This document shows positions 36,408 to 50,700 of a stretch of 64,000 nt of DNA, one piece after another (position 1 is the first letter of the stretch; each line of letters starts with the position of its first letter). Made by a program: the position numbers and the translations under genes. This DNA is from Coriaria nepalensis (taxonomy: Eukaryota > Streptophyta > Magnoliopsida > Cucurbitales > Coriariaceae). Under the pieces are notes generated by a model. The model saw only the letters and a program-made list of their open reading frames with translations, ran no database searches and was not told where the DNA came from. The stretch covers positions 15,953,209-16,017,208 of the forward strand of contig CP114482.1 in NCBI GenBank assembly GCA_027186245.1, written 5' to 3'.

Positions 36408-39400
36408 GGCAATTATGCATTTGTTTAGCCTTAAAATCATGTCATTGAGTCTTCTCTAGTCATTAAATCAATTAAAAGTAATTCGAAAGAATTCTATTTT
36501 TTCGCACTTCAAACACGACTTTCGTTCAGAACTTTCAATTCAGTAAATGAAGGAACCTATGCATCTTTTTAGCCTTAAAATCATGTCATTGAGTCTCTTC
36601 TAGTCATCAAATCATTTGAAAGCATTTTGAACAAATTCTATTTTCGCTCTTCAATCGAGACTTTTGTGCATAACTTGCAATTGATGTTTTCAAGCAAATT
36701 ATCCATTGTTTAGCCTTGAAATCATGTCATCGAGTCTCTTCTAGTAATTAAATCATTTCAAAGAAATTTAAACGAAATCTTTTTTCGCACCACAACCACG
36801 GCTTTTGTGCATAACTTGCAATGGATCTTTTGAAGGCAACTAGGCATTTGTATAGCCTTAAAATCATGTCATTGCACTTTTAGTCAGTAAATCATTCGAA
36901 ATCAATTCAAACGAATTCTATTTTCGCATTTCAAACACGACTTTTGTGCAAAACATGCAATTGATCTATTGAAGGCAATTATGCATTTGTTGAGCCTTAA
37001 AATCATGTCATTGAGTCTTCTCTAGTCATTAAATCAATTAAAAGTAATTCGAAAGAATTCTATTTTTTCCCACTTCAAACACGACTTTCGTTCAGAGCTT
37101 TCAATTCAATAATTGAAGGCAACTATGCATCTTTTTAGCCTTAAAATCATGTCATTGAGTCTCTTCTAGTTATCAAATCATTTGAAAGCATTTTGAACAA
37201 ATTCTATTTTCGCTCTTCAATCGAGACTTTTGTGCATAACTTGCAATTGATGTTTTCAAGCAAATTATCCATTGTTTAGCCTTGAAATCATGTCATTGAG
37301 TCTCTTTTAGTAATTAAATCATTTCAAAGAAATTCGAACGAAATCTTTTTTCGCACTTGAACCAATACTTTCGTGCATAATTTGCAATCGATCTTTTGAA
37401 GGCAACTAGGCATTTGTATAGCCTTAAAATCATGTCACTGAGTCACTTTTAGTCAGTAAATCATTCGAAATCAATTCAAACAAATTCTATTTTCGCATTT
37501 CAAACACGACTTTTGTGCAAAACATGCAATTGATCTATTGAAGGCAATTATGCGTTTGTTTAGCCTTAAAATCATGTCATTGAGTCTTCTCTAGTCATTA
37601 AATCAATTAAAAGTAATTCGAAAGAATTCTATTTTTTCGCACTTCAAACACGACTTTCGTTCAGAACTTTCAATTCAGTAATTGAAGGAACCTATGCATC
37701 ATTTTAGCCTTAAAATGATGTCATTGAGTCTCTTCTAGTCATCAAATCATTTGAAAGCATTTTGAACAAATTCTATTTTCCCTCTTCAATCGAGACTTTT
37801 GTGCATAACTTGCAATTGATGTTTTCAAGCAAATTATCCATTGTTTAGCCTTGAAATCATGTCATCGAGTCTCTTCTAGTAATTAAATCATTTCAAAGAA
37901 ATTTAAACGAAATCTTTTTTCGCACGTCAACCACGGCTTTTGTGCATAACTTGCAATGGATCTTTTGAAGGCAACTAGGCATTTGTATAGCCTTAAAATC
38001 ATGTCATTGAGTCTCTTCTAGTCATCAAATCATTTGAAAGCATTTTGAACAAATTCTATTTTCGCTCTTCAATCGAGACTTTTGTGCATAACTTGCAATT
38101 GATGTATTCAAGCAAATTATCCATTGTTTAGCCTTGAAATCATGTCATCGAGTCTCTTCTAGTAATTAAATCATTTCAAAGAAATTCGAACGAAATCTTT
38201 TTTTGCACTTGAACCAATACTTTCGTGCATAATTTGCAGTGGATCTTTTGAAGGCAACTAGGCATTTGTATAGCCTTAAAATCATGTCATTGAGTCACTT
38301 TTAGTTAGTAAATCATTCGAAATCAATTCAAACGAATACTATTTTCGCATTTCAAACACGACTTTTGTGCAAAACATGCAATTGATCTGTTGAAGTCAAT
38401 TATGCGTTTGTTTAGCCTTAAAATCATGTCATTGAGTCTTCTCTAGTCATTAAATCAATTAAAAGTAATTCGAAAGAATTCTATTTTTTCGCACTTCAAA
38501 CACGACTTTCGTTCAGAACTTTCAATTCAATAATTGAAGGCAACTATGCATCTTTTTAGCCTTAAAATCATGTCATTGAGTCTCTTCTAGTCATCAAATC
38601 TTTTGAAAGCATTTTGAACAAATTCTATTTTCGCTCTTCAATCGAGACATTTGTGCATAACTTCCGATTGATGTTTTCAAGCCAATTATCCATTCTTTAG
38701 TCTTGAAATCATGTCATCGAGTCTCTTCTAGTAATTAAATCATTTCAAAGGAATTTAAACGAAATCTTTTTTCGCACCTCAACCACGGCTTTTGTGCATA
38801 ACTTGCAATGGATCTTTGGAAGGCAACTAGGCATTTGTATAGCCTTAAAATCATGTCATTGAATCACTTTTAGTCAGTAAATAATTCATAATCAATTGAA
38901 ACGAATTCTATTTTCCTATTTCAAACACGACTTTTGTGCAAAACATGCAATTGATCTATTGAAGGCAATTATGCGTTTTTTTAGCCTTAAAATCATGTCA
39001 TTGAGTCTTCTCTAATCATTAAATCAATTAAAAGTAATTCGAAGGAATTCTATTTTTTCGCACTTCAAACACGACTTTCGTTCAGAACTTTCAATTCAAT
39101 AATTAAAGGCAACTATGCATCTTTTTAGCCTTAAAATCATGTCATTGAGTCTCTTCTAGTCATCAAATCATTTGAAAGCATTTTGAACAAATTCTATTTT
39201 CGCTCTTCAATCGAGACTTTTGTGCATAACTTGCAATTGATGTTTTCAAACAAATTATCCATTGTTTAGCCTTGAAATCATGTCGTCGAGTCTCTTCTAG
39301 TAATTAAATCATTTCAAAGAAATTTAAACGAAATCTTTTTTCGCACCTCAACCACGGCTTTTGTGCATAACTTGCAATGGATCTTTTGAAGGCAACTAGG

Positions 39401-42400
39401 CGTATAGCCTTAAAATCATGTCATTGAGTCACTTTTAGTAAGTAAATCATTCGTAATCAATTCAAACGAATTCTATTTTCGCATTTCAAACACGACTTTT
39501 CTGCAAAACATGCAATTGATCTATTGAAGGCAATTATGCGTTTGTTTAGCCTTAAAATCATGTCATTGAGTCTTCTCTAGTCATTAAATCAATTAAAAGT
39601 AATTCGAAAGAATTCTATTTTTTCGCACTTCAAACACGAATTTCGATCAGAACTTCCCATTCGACAATTGAAGGCAACTATGCATCTTTTTCGCCTTAAA
39701 ATCATGTCATTGAGTCTCTTCTAGTCATCAAATCATTTGAAAGCATTTTGAACAAATTCTATTTTCACTCTTCAATCGAGACTTTTGTGCATAACTTGCA
39801 ATTGATGTTTTCAAGCAAATTTTCCATTGTTTAGCCTTGAAATCATGTCATCGAGCCTCTTCTAGTAATTAAATCATTTCAAAGCAATTGGAACAAAATC
39901 TTTTTTCGCACCTGAACCACGGCTTTGATGCATAATTTGCAATGGATCTTTTGAAGGCAACTAGGCATTTGTATAGCCTTAAAATCATGTCATTGAATCA
40001 CTTTTAGTCAGTAAATCATTTGAAATCAATTCAAACGAATTCTATTTTCGCATTTCAAACACGACTTTTGTGCAAAACATGCCATTGATCTATTGAAGGC
40101 AATTATGCGTTTGTTTAGCCTTAAAATCATGTCATTGAGTCTTCTCTAGTCATTAAATCATTTAAAATTAATTCGAAAGAATTCTATTTTTTCGCACTTC
40201 AATCACGACTTTCGTTCAAAACTTTCAATTCAATAATTGAAGGCAACTATGCATCTTTTTAGCCCTAAAATCATGTCATTGAGTCTCTTCTAGTCATCAA
40301 ATAATTTGAAAGCATTTTGAACAAATTCTATTTTCGCTCTTCAATCGAGACTTTTGTGCATAACTTGCAATTGATGTATTCAAGCAAATTATCCATTGTT
40401 TAACCTTGAAATCATGTCATCGAGTCTCTTCTAGTAATTAAATCATTTCAAAGAAATTTAAACGAAATCTTTTTTCGCATCTCAACCACGGCCTTTGTGC
40501 ATAACTTGCAATGGATCTTTTGAAGGCAACTAGGCATTTGTATAGCCTCAAAATCATGTCATTGAAGCACTTTTAGTCAGTAAATCATTCGTAATCAATT
40601 CAAACGAATTCTATTTTCGCATTTCAAACACGACTTTTGTGCAAAACATGCAATTGATCTATTGAAGGCAATTATGCGTTTGTTTAGCCTTAAAATCATG
40701 TCATTGAGTCTTCTCTAGTCATTAAATCAATTAAAAGTAATTCGAAAGAATTCTATTTTTTCGCACTTCAAACACGAGTTTCGTTCAAAACTTTCAATTC
40801 AATAATTGAAGGCAACTATGCATCTTTTTAGCCTTACAATCATGTCATTGAGTCTCTTCTAGTCATCAAATCATTTGAAAGCATTTTGAACAAATTCTAT
40901 TTTCGCTCTTCAATCGAGACTTTTGTGCATAACTTGCAATTGATGTTTTCAAGCAAATTATCCATTGCTTAGCCTTGAAATCATGTCATCGAGTCTCTTC
41001 TAGTAATTAAATCATTTCAAAGAAATTTAAACGAAATCTTTTTTCGCACCTGAACCACGGCTTTTGTGCATAATTTGCAATGGATCTTTTGAAGGCAACT
41101 AGGCATTTGTAAAACCTTAAAATCATGTCATTAAGTCACTTTTAGTCAGTAAATCATTCGAAATCAATTCAAACGAATTCTATTTTCGCATTTCAAACAC
41201 GACTTTTGTGCAAAGCATGCAATTGATCTATTGAAGGCAATTATGCGTTTGTTTAGCCTTAAAATCATGTCATTGAGTCTTCTCTAGTCATTAAATGAAT
41301 TAAAAGTAATTCGAAAGAATTCTATTTTTTCGCACTTCAAACACGACTTTCGTTCAGAACTTTCAATTCAATAATTGGAGGCAACTATGCATCTTTTTAG
41401 CCTTAAAATTATGTCATTGAGTCTCTTCTAGTCATCAAATCATTTGAAAGCATTTTGAACAAATTCTATTTTCGCTCTTCAATCGAGACTTTTGTGCATA
41501 ACTTGCAACTGATGTTTTCAAGCAAATTATCCATTGTTTAGGCTTGAAATCATGTCATCGAGTCTGTTCTAGTAATTAAATCATTTCAAAGAAATTTAAA
41601 CGAGATCTTTTTTCGCACCTGAACCACGGCTTTTGTGCATAATTTGCAATGGATCTTTTGAAGGCAACTAGGCATTTGTATTGCCTTAAAATCATGTCAT
41701 TGAGTCACTTTTAGTCAGTAAATCATTCGAAATCAATTCAAACGAATTCTATTTTCGCATTTCAAACCCGACTTTTGTGCAAAACATGCAATTGATCTAT
41801 TGAAGGCAATTATGCGTTTGTTTAGCCTTAAAATCATGTCATTGAGTCTTCTCTAGTCATTAAATCAATTAAAAGTAAATCGAAAGAATTCTATTTTTTC
41901 GCAGTTCAAACACGACTTTAGTTCAGAACTTTCAATTCAGTAATTGAAGGCAACTATGCATCTTTTTAGCCTTACAATCATGTCATTGAGTCTCTTCTAG
42001 TCATCAAATCATTTGAAAGCATTTTGAACAAATTCTATTTTCGCTCTTCAATCGAGACTTTTGTGCATAACTTGCAATTGATGTTTTCAAGCAAATTATC
42101 CATTGCTTAGCCTTGAAATCATGTAATCGAGTCTGTTCTAGTAATTAAATCATTTCAAAGAAATTCAAACGAAATCTTTTTTCGCACCTGAACCACGGCT
42201 TTGATGCATAATTTGCAATGGATCTTTTGAAGGCAACTAGGCATTTGTATAGCCTTAAAATCATGTCATTGAGTCACTTTTAGTCAGTAAATCATTCGAA
42301 ATCAACCCAAACGAATTCTATTTTCGCATTTCACACACGACTTTTGTGTAAAACATGCAATTGATCTATTGAAGGCAATTATGCGTTTGTTTAGCCTTAA

Positions 42401-45218
42401 AATCATGTCATTGAGTCTTCTCTAGTCATTAAATCAATTAAAAGTAATTCGGAAGAATTCTATTTTTTCGCACTTCAAACACGACTTTCGGTCAGAACTT
42501 TCAATTCAATAATTGAAGGCAACTATTCATCTTTTTAGGCTTAAAATCATGTTATTGAGTCTCTTCTAGTCATCAAATCATTTGAAAGCATTTTGAACAA
42601 ATTCTATTTTCGCTCTTCAATCGAGACTTTTGTGCATAACTTGCAATTGATCTATTCAAGAAAATTATCCATTGTTTAGCCTTGAAATCATGTCATCGAG
42701 TCTCTTCTAGTAATTAAATCATTTCAAAGAAATTTAAACGAAATCTTTTTTCGCACCTGAACCACGGCTTTTGTGCATAATTTGCAATGGATCTTTTGAA
42801 GGCAACTAGGCATTTGTATAGCCTTAAAATCATGTCATTGAATCACTTTTAGTCAGTAAATCATTCGAAATCAATTCAAACGAATTCTATTTTCGCATTT
42901 CAAACCCGACTTTTGTGCAAAACACGCAATTGATCTATTGAAGGCAATTATGCGTTTGTTTAGCCTTAAAATCATGTCATTGAGTCTTCTCTAGTCATTA
43001 AATCAATTAAAAGTAATTCGGAAGAATTCTATTTTTTCGCACTTCAAACACGACTTTCGGTCAGAACTTTCAATTCAATAATTGAAGGCCACTATTCATC
43101 TTTTTAGCCTTAAAATCATGTCATTGAGTCTCTTCTAGTCATTAAATCATTTGAAAGCATTTTGAACAAATTCTATTTTCGCTCTTCAATCGAGACTTTT
43201 GTGCATAACTTGCAATTGATCTATTCAAGAAAATTATCCATTGTTTAGCCTTGAAATCATGTCATCGAGTCTCTTCTAGTAATTAAATCATTTCAAAGAA
43301 ATTTAAACGAAATCTTTTTTCGCACCTGAACCACGGCTTTTGTGCATAATTTGCAATGGATCTTTTGAAGGCAACTAGGCATTTGTATAGCCTTAAAATC
43401 ATGTCATTGAATCACTTTTAGTCAGTAAATCATTCGACATCAATTCAAACGAATTCTATTTTCGCATTTCAAACCCCACTTTTGTGCAAAACACGCAATT
43501 GATCTATTGAAGGCAATTATGCGTTTGTTTAGCCTTAAAATCATGTCATTGAGTCTTCTCTAGTCATTAAATCATTTAAAATTAATTCGAAAGAATTCTA
43601 TTTTTTCGCACTTCAATCACGACTTTCGTTCAAAACTTTCAATTCAATAATTGAAGGCAACTATGCATCTTTTTAGCCTTAAAATCATGTCATTGAGTCT
43701 CTTCTAGTCATCAAATCTTTTGAAAGCATTTTGAACAAATTCTATTTTCGCTCTTCAATCGAGACATTTGTGCATAACTTCCGATTGATGTTTTCAAGCC
43801 AATTATCCATTCTTTAGTCTTGAAATCATGTCATCGAGTCTCTTCTAGTAATTAAATCATTTCAAAGGAATTTAAACGAAATCTTTTTTCGCACCTCAAC
43901 CACGGCTTTTGTGCATAACTTGCAATGGATCTTTGGAAGGCAACTAGGCATTTGTATTGCCTTAAAATCATGTCATTGAATCACTTTTAGTCAGTAAATA
44001 ATTCATAATCAATTGAAACGAATTCTATTTTCCTATTTCAAACATGACTTTTGTGCAAAACACGCAATTGATCTATTGAAGGCAATTATGCGTTTTTTTA
44101 GCCTTAAAATCATGTCATTGAGTCTTCTCTAGTCATTAAATCAATTAAAAGTAATTCGAAAGAATTCTATTTTTTTGCACTTCAAACACGACTTTCGTTC
44201 AGAACTTTCAATTCAATAATTGAAGGCAACTATGCATCTTTTTAGCCTTAAAATCGTGTCATTGAGTCTCTTCTAGTCATCAAATCATTTGAAAGCATTT
44301 TGAACAAATTCTATTTTCGCTCTTCAATCGAGACTTTTGTGCATAACTTGCAATTGATCTATTCAAGCAAATTATCCATTGTTTAGCCTTGAAATCTTGT
44401 CATCGAGTCTCTTCAAGTAATTAAATCATTTCAAAGAAATTTAAACGAAATCTTTTTTCGCACCTGAACCACGGCTTTTGTGCATAATTTGCAATGGATC
44501 TTTTGAAGGCAACTAGGCATTTGTATAGCCTTAAAATCATGTCATTGAATCACTTTTAGTCAGTAAATCATTCGAAATCAATTCAAACGAATTCTATTTT
44601 CGCACTTCAAACCCGACTTATGTGCAAAACATGCAATTGACCTATTGAAGGCAATTATGCATTTGTTTAGCCTTAAAATCATGTCATTGAGTCTTCTCTA
44701 GTCATTAAATCAATTAAAAGTAATTCGAAAGAATTCTATTTTTTTGCACTTCAAACACGACTTTCGGTCAGAACTTTCAATTCAATAATTGAAGGCAACT
44801 ATGCATCTTTTTAGCCTTAAAATCATGTCATTGAGTCTCTTCTAGTCATCAAATCATTTGAAAGCATTTTGAACAAATTCTATTTTCGCTCTTCAATCGA
44901 GACTTTTGTGCATAACTTGCAATTGATCTATTCAAGAAAATTATCCATTGTTTAGCCTTGAAATCATGTCATCGAGTCTCTTCTAGTAATTAAATCATTT
45001 CAAAGAAATTTAAACGAAATCTTTTTTCGCACCTGAACCACGGCTTTTGTGCATAATTTGCAGTGGATCTTTTGAAGGCAACTAGGCATTTGTATAGCCT
45101 TAAAATCATGTCATTGAATCACTTTTAGTTAGTAAATCATTCGGAATCAATTCAAACGAATTCTATTTTCGCATTTCAAACCCGACTTTTGTGCAAAACA
45201 CGCAATTGATCTATTGAA
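36408..45218 (+). repeat. Diverged zone: tetramers, one hexamer, small deletions
   Basis: Units start at 36408, 36974, 37543 (hexamer), 38395, 38964, 39529, 40098, 40667, 41236, 41805, 42374, 42943, 43512, 44081 and 44650. Many units carry private substitutions, so this stretch looks older or less homogenised than its flanks. D of unit 36408 lacks three bases near 36874 (CATTGCAC for CATTGAGTCAC), giving 566 bp. D of unit 38964 lacks ATTT near 39402, giving 565 bp. Unit 43512 is a mosaic: its A resembles unit 40098 and its B onward resembles unit 38395. Confidence 0.82.
37543..38394 (+). repeat. Hexameric HOR unit 9, with a replaced second half
   Basis: The D/B switch lies within 37989-38013 and the first four monomers follow the other hexamers; B carries AAATGATGTC, as in the tetramer at 26174. 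The fifth and sixth monomers differ. They lack the C' markers and have GATGTATTCAAG, TTTTTTTGCACTTGAACC, GCAGTGGATC and CGAATACTATT, which match the tetramers at 32144 and 34702. The second half was probably exchanged after the hexamer formed. Confidence 0.88.
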
Positions 45219-45579
45219 GGCAATTATGCGTTTGTTTAGCCTTAAAATCATGTCATTGAGTCTTCTCTAGTCATTAAATCAATTAAAAGTAATTCGGAAG
45301 AATTCTTTTTTTTCGCACTTCAAACACGACTTTCGGTCAGAACTTTCAATTCAATAATTGAAGGCAACTATGCATCTTTTTAGCCTTAAAATCATGTCAT
45401 TGAGTCTCTTCTAGTCATCAAATCATTTGAAAGCATTTTGAACAAATTCTATTTTCGCAATTCAATCGAGACTTTTGTGCATGACTTGCAATTGATCTAT
45501 TCAAGAAAATTATCCATTGTTTAGCCTTGAAATCATGTCATCGTGTCTCTTCTAGTAATTAAATCATTTCAAAGCAATT

Positions 45580-45594
45580 GGAACAAAATGTTCT
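45580..45594. repeat. Inverted hexamers with 3-bp spacer in C monomer, copy 1
   Basis: GGAACAAAATGTTCT contains the perfect inverted repeat GAACA-AAA-TGTTC. It arose in this C lineage from the usual AAATCTTTTTTCG context by two substitutions. It resembles the two half-sites with three-base spacing bound by vertebrate steroid receptors of the glucocorticoid/androgen class, but nothing else supports regulation here. Confidence 0.6.
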
Positions 45595-47286
45595 TTCGCA
45601 CCTGAACCACGGCTTTGATGCATAATTTGCAATGGATCTTTTGAAGGCAACTAGGCATTTGTATAGCCTTAAAATCATGTCATTGAGTCACTTTTAGTCA
45701 GTAAATCATTCGAAATCAACCCAAACGAATTCTATTTTCGCATTTCACACACGACTTTTGTGTAAAACATGCAATTGATCTATTGAAGGCAATTATGCGT
45801 TTGTTTAGCCTTAAAATCATGTCATTGAGTCTTCTCTAGTCATTAAATCAATTAAAAGTAATTCGAAAGAATTCTATTTTTTTGCACTTCAAACACGACT
45901 TTCGTTCAGAACTTTCAATTCAATAATTGAAGGCAACTATGCATCTTTTTAGCCTTAAAATCATGTCATTGAGTCTCTTCTAGTCATCAAATCATTTGAA
46001 AGCATTTTGAACAAATTCTATTTTCGCTCTTCAATCGAGACTTTTGTGCATAACTTGCAATTGATCTATTCAAGCAAATTATCCATTGTTTAGCCTTGAA
46101 ATCATGTCATCGAGTCTCTTCTAGTAATTAAATAATTTCAAAGAAAATTAAACGAAATCTTTTTTCGCACCTGAACCACAGCTTTTGTGCATAATTTGCA
46201 ACGGATCTTTTGAAGGCAACTAGGCATTTGTATAGCCTTAAAATCATGTCATTGAATCACTTTTAGTCAGTAAATCATTTGAAATCAATCCAAACGAATT
46301 CTATTTTCGCATTTCAAACACGACTTTTGTGTAAAACATGCAATTGATCTATTGAAGGCAATTATGCGTTTGTTTAGCCTTAAAATCATGTCATTGAGTC
46401 TTCTCTAGTCATTAAATCAATTAAAAGTAATTCGAAAGAATTCTATTTTTTCGCACTTCAAACACGACTTTCGTTCAGAACTTTCAATTCAATAATTGAA
46501 GGCAACTATGCATGTTTTTAGCCTTAAAATCGTGTCATTGAGTCTCTTCTAGTCATCAAATCATTTGAAAGCATTTTGAACAAATTCTATTTTCGCTCTT
46601 CAATCGAGACTTTTGTGCATAACTTGCAATTGATCTATTCAAGAAAATTATCCATTGTTTAGCCTTGAAATCATGTCATCGAGTCTCTTCTAGTAATTAA
46701 ATCATTTCAAAGAAATTTAAACGAAATCTTTTTTCGCACCTGAACCACGGCTTTTGTGCATAATTTGCAGTGGATCTTTTGAAGGCAACTAGGCATTTGT
46801 ATAGCCTTAAAATCATGTCATTGAATCACTTTTAGTTAGTAAATCATTCGGAATCAATTCAAACGAATTCTATTTTCGCATTTCAAACCCGACTTTTGTG
46901 CAAAACACGCAATTGATCTATTGAAGGCAATTATGCGTTTGTTTAGCCTTAAAATCATGTCATTGAGTCTTCTCTAGTCATTAAATCAATTAAAAGTAAT
47001 TCGGAAGAATTCTTTTTTTTCGCACTTCAAACACGACTTTCGGTCAGAACTTTCAATTCAATAATTGAAGGCAACTATGCATCTTTTTAGCCTTAAAATC
47101 ATGTCATTGAGTCTCTTCTAGTCATCAAATCATTTGAAAGCATTTTGAACAAATTCTATTTTCGCAATTCAATCGAGACTTTTGTGCATGACTTGCAATT
47201 GATCTATTCAAGAAAATTATCCATTGTTTAGCCTTGAAATCATGTCATCGTGTCTCTTCTAGTAATTAAATCATTTCAAAGCAATT

Positions 47287-47301
47287 GGAACAAAATGTTC
47301 T
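47287..47301. repeat. Inverted hexamers with 3-bp spacer, copy 2
   Basis: Same 15-bp sequence as at 45580, exactly 1707 bp downstream, in the first unit of the second three-unit block. Confidence 0.6.
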
Positions 47302-48993
47302 TTCGCACCTGAACCACGGCTTTGATGCATAATTTGCAATGGATCTTTTGAAGGCAACTAGGCATTTGTATAGCCTTAAAATCATGTCATTGAGTCACTT
47401 TTAGTCAGTAAATCATTCGAAATCAACCCAAACGAATTCTATTTTCGCATTTCACACACGACTTTTGTGTAAAACATGCAATTGATCTATTGAAGGCAAT
47501 TATGCGTTTGTTTAGCCTTAAAATCATGTCATTGAGTCTTCTCTAGTCATTAAATCAATTAAAAGTAATTCGAAAGAATTCTATTTTTTTGCACTTCAAA
47601 CACGACTTTCGTTCAGAACTTTCAATTCAATAATTGAAGGCAACTATGCATCTTTTTAGCCTTAAAATCATGTCATTGAGTCTCTTCTAGTCATCAAATC
47701 ATTTGAAAGCATTTTGAACAAATTCTATTTTCGCTCTTCAATCGAGACTTTTGTGCATAACTTGCAATTGATCTATTCAAGCAAATTATCCATTGTTTAG
47801 CCTTGAAATCATGTCATCGAGTCTCTTCTAGTAATTAAATAATTTCAAAGAAAATTAAACGAAATCTTTTTTCGCACCTGAACCACAGCTTTTGTGCATA
47901 ATTTGCAACGGATCTTTTGAAGGCAACTAGGCATTTGTATAGCCTTAAAATCATGTCATTGAATCACTTTTAGTCAGTAAATCATTTGAAATCAATCCAA
48001 ACGAATTCTATTTTCGCATTTCAAACACGACTTTTGTGTAAAACATGCAATTGATCTATTGAAGGCAATTATGCGTTTGTTTAGCCTTAAAATCATGTCA
48101 TTGAGTCTTCTCTAGTCATTAAATCAATTAAAAGTAATTCGAAAGAATTCTATTTTTTCGCACTTCAAACACGACTTTCGTTCAGAACTTTCAATTCAAT
48201 AATTGAAGGCAACTATGCATGTTTTTAGCCTTAAAATCGTGTCATTGAGTCTCTTCTAGTCATCAAATCATTTGAAAGCATTTTGAACAAATTCTATTTT
48301 CGCTCTTCAATCGAGACTTTTGTGCATAACTTGCAATTGATCTATTCAAGAAAATTATCCATTGTTTAGCCTTGAAATCATGTCATCGAGTCTCTTCTAG
48401 TAATTAAATCATTTCAAAGAAATTTAAACGAAATCTTTTTTCGCACCTGAACCACGGCTTTTGTGCATAATTTGCAGTGGATCTTTTGAAGGCAACTAGG
48501 CATTTGTATAGCCTTAAAATCATGTCATTGAATCACTTTTAGTTAGTAAATCATTCGGAATCAATTCAAACGAATTCTATTTTCGCATTTCAAACCCGAC
48601 TTTTGTGCAAAACACGCAATTGATCTATTGAAGGCAATTATGCGTTTGTTTAGCCTTAAAATCATGTCATTGAGTCTTCTCTAGTCATTAAATCAATTAA
48701 AAGTAATTCGGAAGAATTCTTTTTTTTCGCACTTCAAACACGACTTTCGGTCAGAACTTTCAATTCAATAATTGAAGGCAACTATGCATCTTTTTAGCCT
48801 TAAAATCATGTCATTGAGTCTCTTCTAGTCATCAAATCATTTGAAAGCATTTTGAACAAATTCTATATTCGCAATTCAATCGAGACTTTTGTGCATGACT
48901 TGCAATTGATCTATTCAAGAAAATTATCCATTGTTTAGCCTTGAAATCATGTCATCGTGTCTCTTCTAGTAATTAAATCATTTCAAAGCAATT

Positions 48994-49008
48994 GGAACAA
49001 AATGTTCT
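48994..49008. repeat. Inverted hexamers with 3-bp spacer, copy 3
   Basis: Same 15-bp sequence, a further 1707 bp downstream, in the third block. Confidence 0.6.
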
Positions 49009-50700
49009 TTCGCACCTGAACCACGGCTTTGATGCATAATTTGCAATGGATCTTTTGAAGGCAACTAGGCATTTGTATAGCCTTAAAATCATGTCATTGA
49101 GTCACTTTTAGTCAGTAAATCATTCGAAATCAACCCAAACGAATTCTATTTTCGCATTTCACACACGACTTTTGTGTAAAACATGCAATTGATCTATTGA
49201 AGGCAATTATGCGTTTGTTTAGCCTTAAAATCATGTCATTGAGTCTTCTCTAGTCATTAAATCAATTAAAAGTAATTCGAAAGAATTCTATTTTTTTGCA
49301 CTTCAAACACGACTTTCGTTCAGAACTTTCAATTCAATAATTGAAGGCAACTATGCATCTTTTTAGCCTTAAAATCATGTCATTGAGTCTCTTCTAGTCA
49401 TCAAATCATTTGAAAGCATTTTGAACAAATTCTATTTTCGCTCTTCAATCGAGACTTTTGTGCATAACTTGCAATTGATCTATTCAAGCAAATTATCCAT
49501 TGTTTAGCCTTGAAATCATGTCATCGAGTCTCTTCTAGTAATTAAATCATTTCAAAGAAATTTAAACGAAATCTTTTTTCGCACCTGAACCACGGCTTTT
49601 GTGCATAATTTGCAATGGATCTTTTGAAGGCAACTAGGCATTTGTATAGCCTTAAAATCATGTCATTGAATCACTTTTAGTTAGTAAATCATTCGAAATC
49701 AATTCAAACGAATTCTATTTTCGCACTTCAAACCCGACTTTTGTGCAAAACATGCAATTGACCTATTGAAGGCAATTATGCATTTGTTTAGCCTTAAAAT
49801 CATGTCATTGAGTCTTCTCTAGTCATTAAATCAATTAAAAGTAATTCGAAAGAATTCTATTTTTTTGCACTTCAAACACGACTTTCGGTCAGAACTTTCA
49901 GTTCAATAATTGAAGGCAACTATGCATCTTTTTAGCCTTAAAATCATGTCATTGAGTCTCTTCTAGTCATCAAATCATTTGAAAGCATTTTGAACAAATT
50001 CTATTTTCGCTCTTCAATCGAGACTTTTGTGCATAACTTGCAATTGATCTATTCAAGAAAATTATCCATTGTTTAGCCTTGAAATCATGTCATCGAGTCT
50101 CTTCTAGTAATTAAATCATTTCAAAGAAATTTAAACGAAATCTTTTTTCGCACCTGAACCACGGCTTTTGTGCATAATTTGCAGTGGATCTTTTGAAGGC
50201 AACTAGGCATTTGTATAGCCTTAAAATCATGTCATTGAATCACTTTTAGTTAGTAAATCATTCGGAATCAATTCAAACGAATTCTATTTTCGCATTTCAA
50301 ACCCGACTTTTGTGCAAAACACGCAATTGATCTATTGAAGGCAATTATGCGTTTGTTTAGCCTTAAAATCATGTCATTGAGTCTTCTCTAGTCATTAAAT
50401 CAATTAAAAGTAATTCGGAAGAATTCTTTTTTTTCGCACTTCAAACACGACTTTCGGTCAGAACTTTCAATTCAATAATTGAAGGCAACTATGCATCTTT
50501 TTAGCCTTAAAATCATGTCATTGAGTCTCTTCTAGTCATCAACTCATTTGAAAGCATTTTGAACAAATTCTATTTTCGCAATTCAATCGAGACTTTTGTG
50601 CATGACTTGCAATTGATCTATTCAAGAAAATTATCCGTTGTTTAGCCTTGAAATCATGTCATCGTGTCTCTTCTAGTAATTAAATCATTTCAAAGCAATT

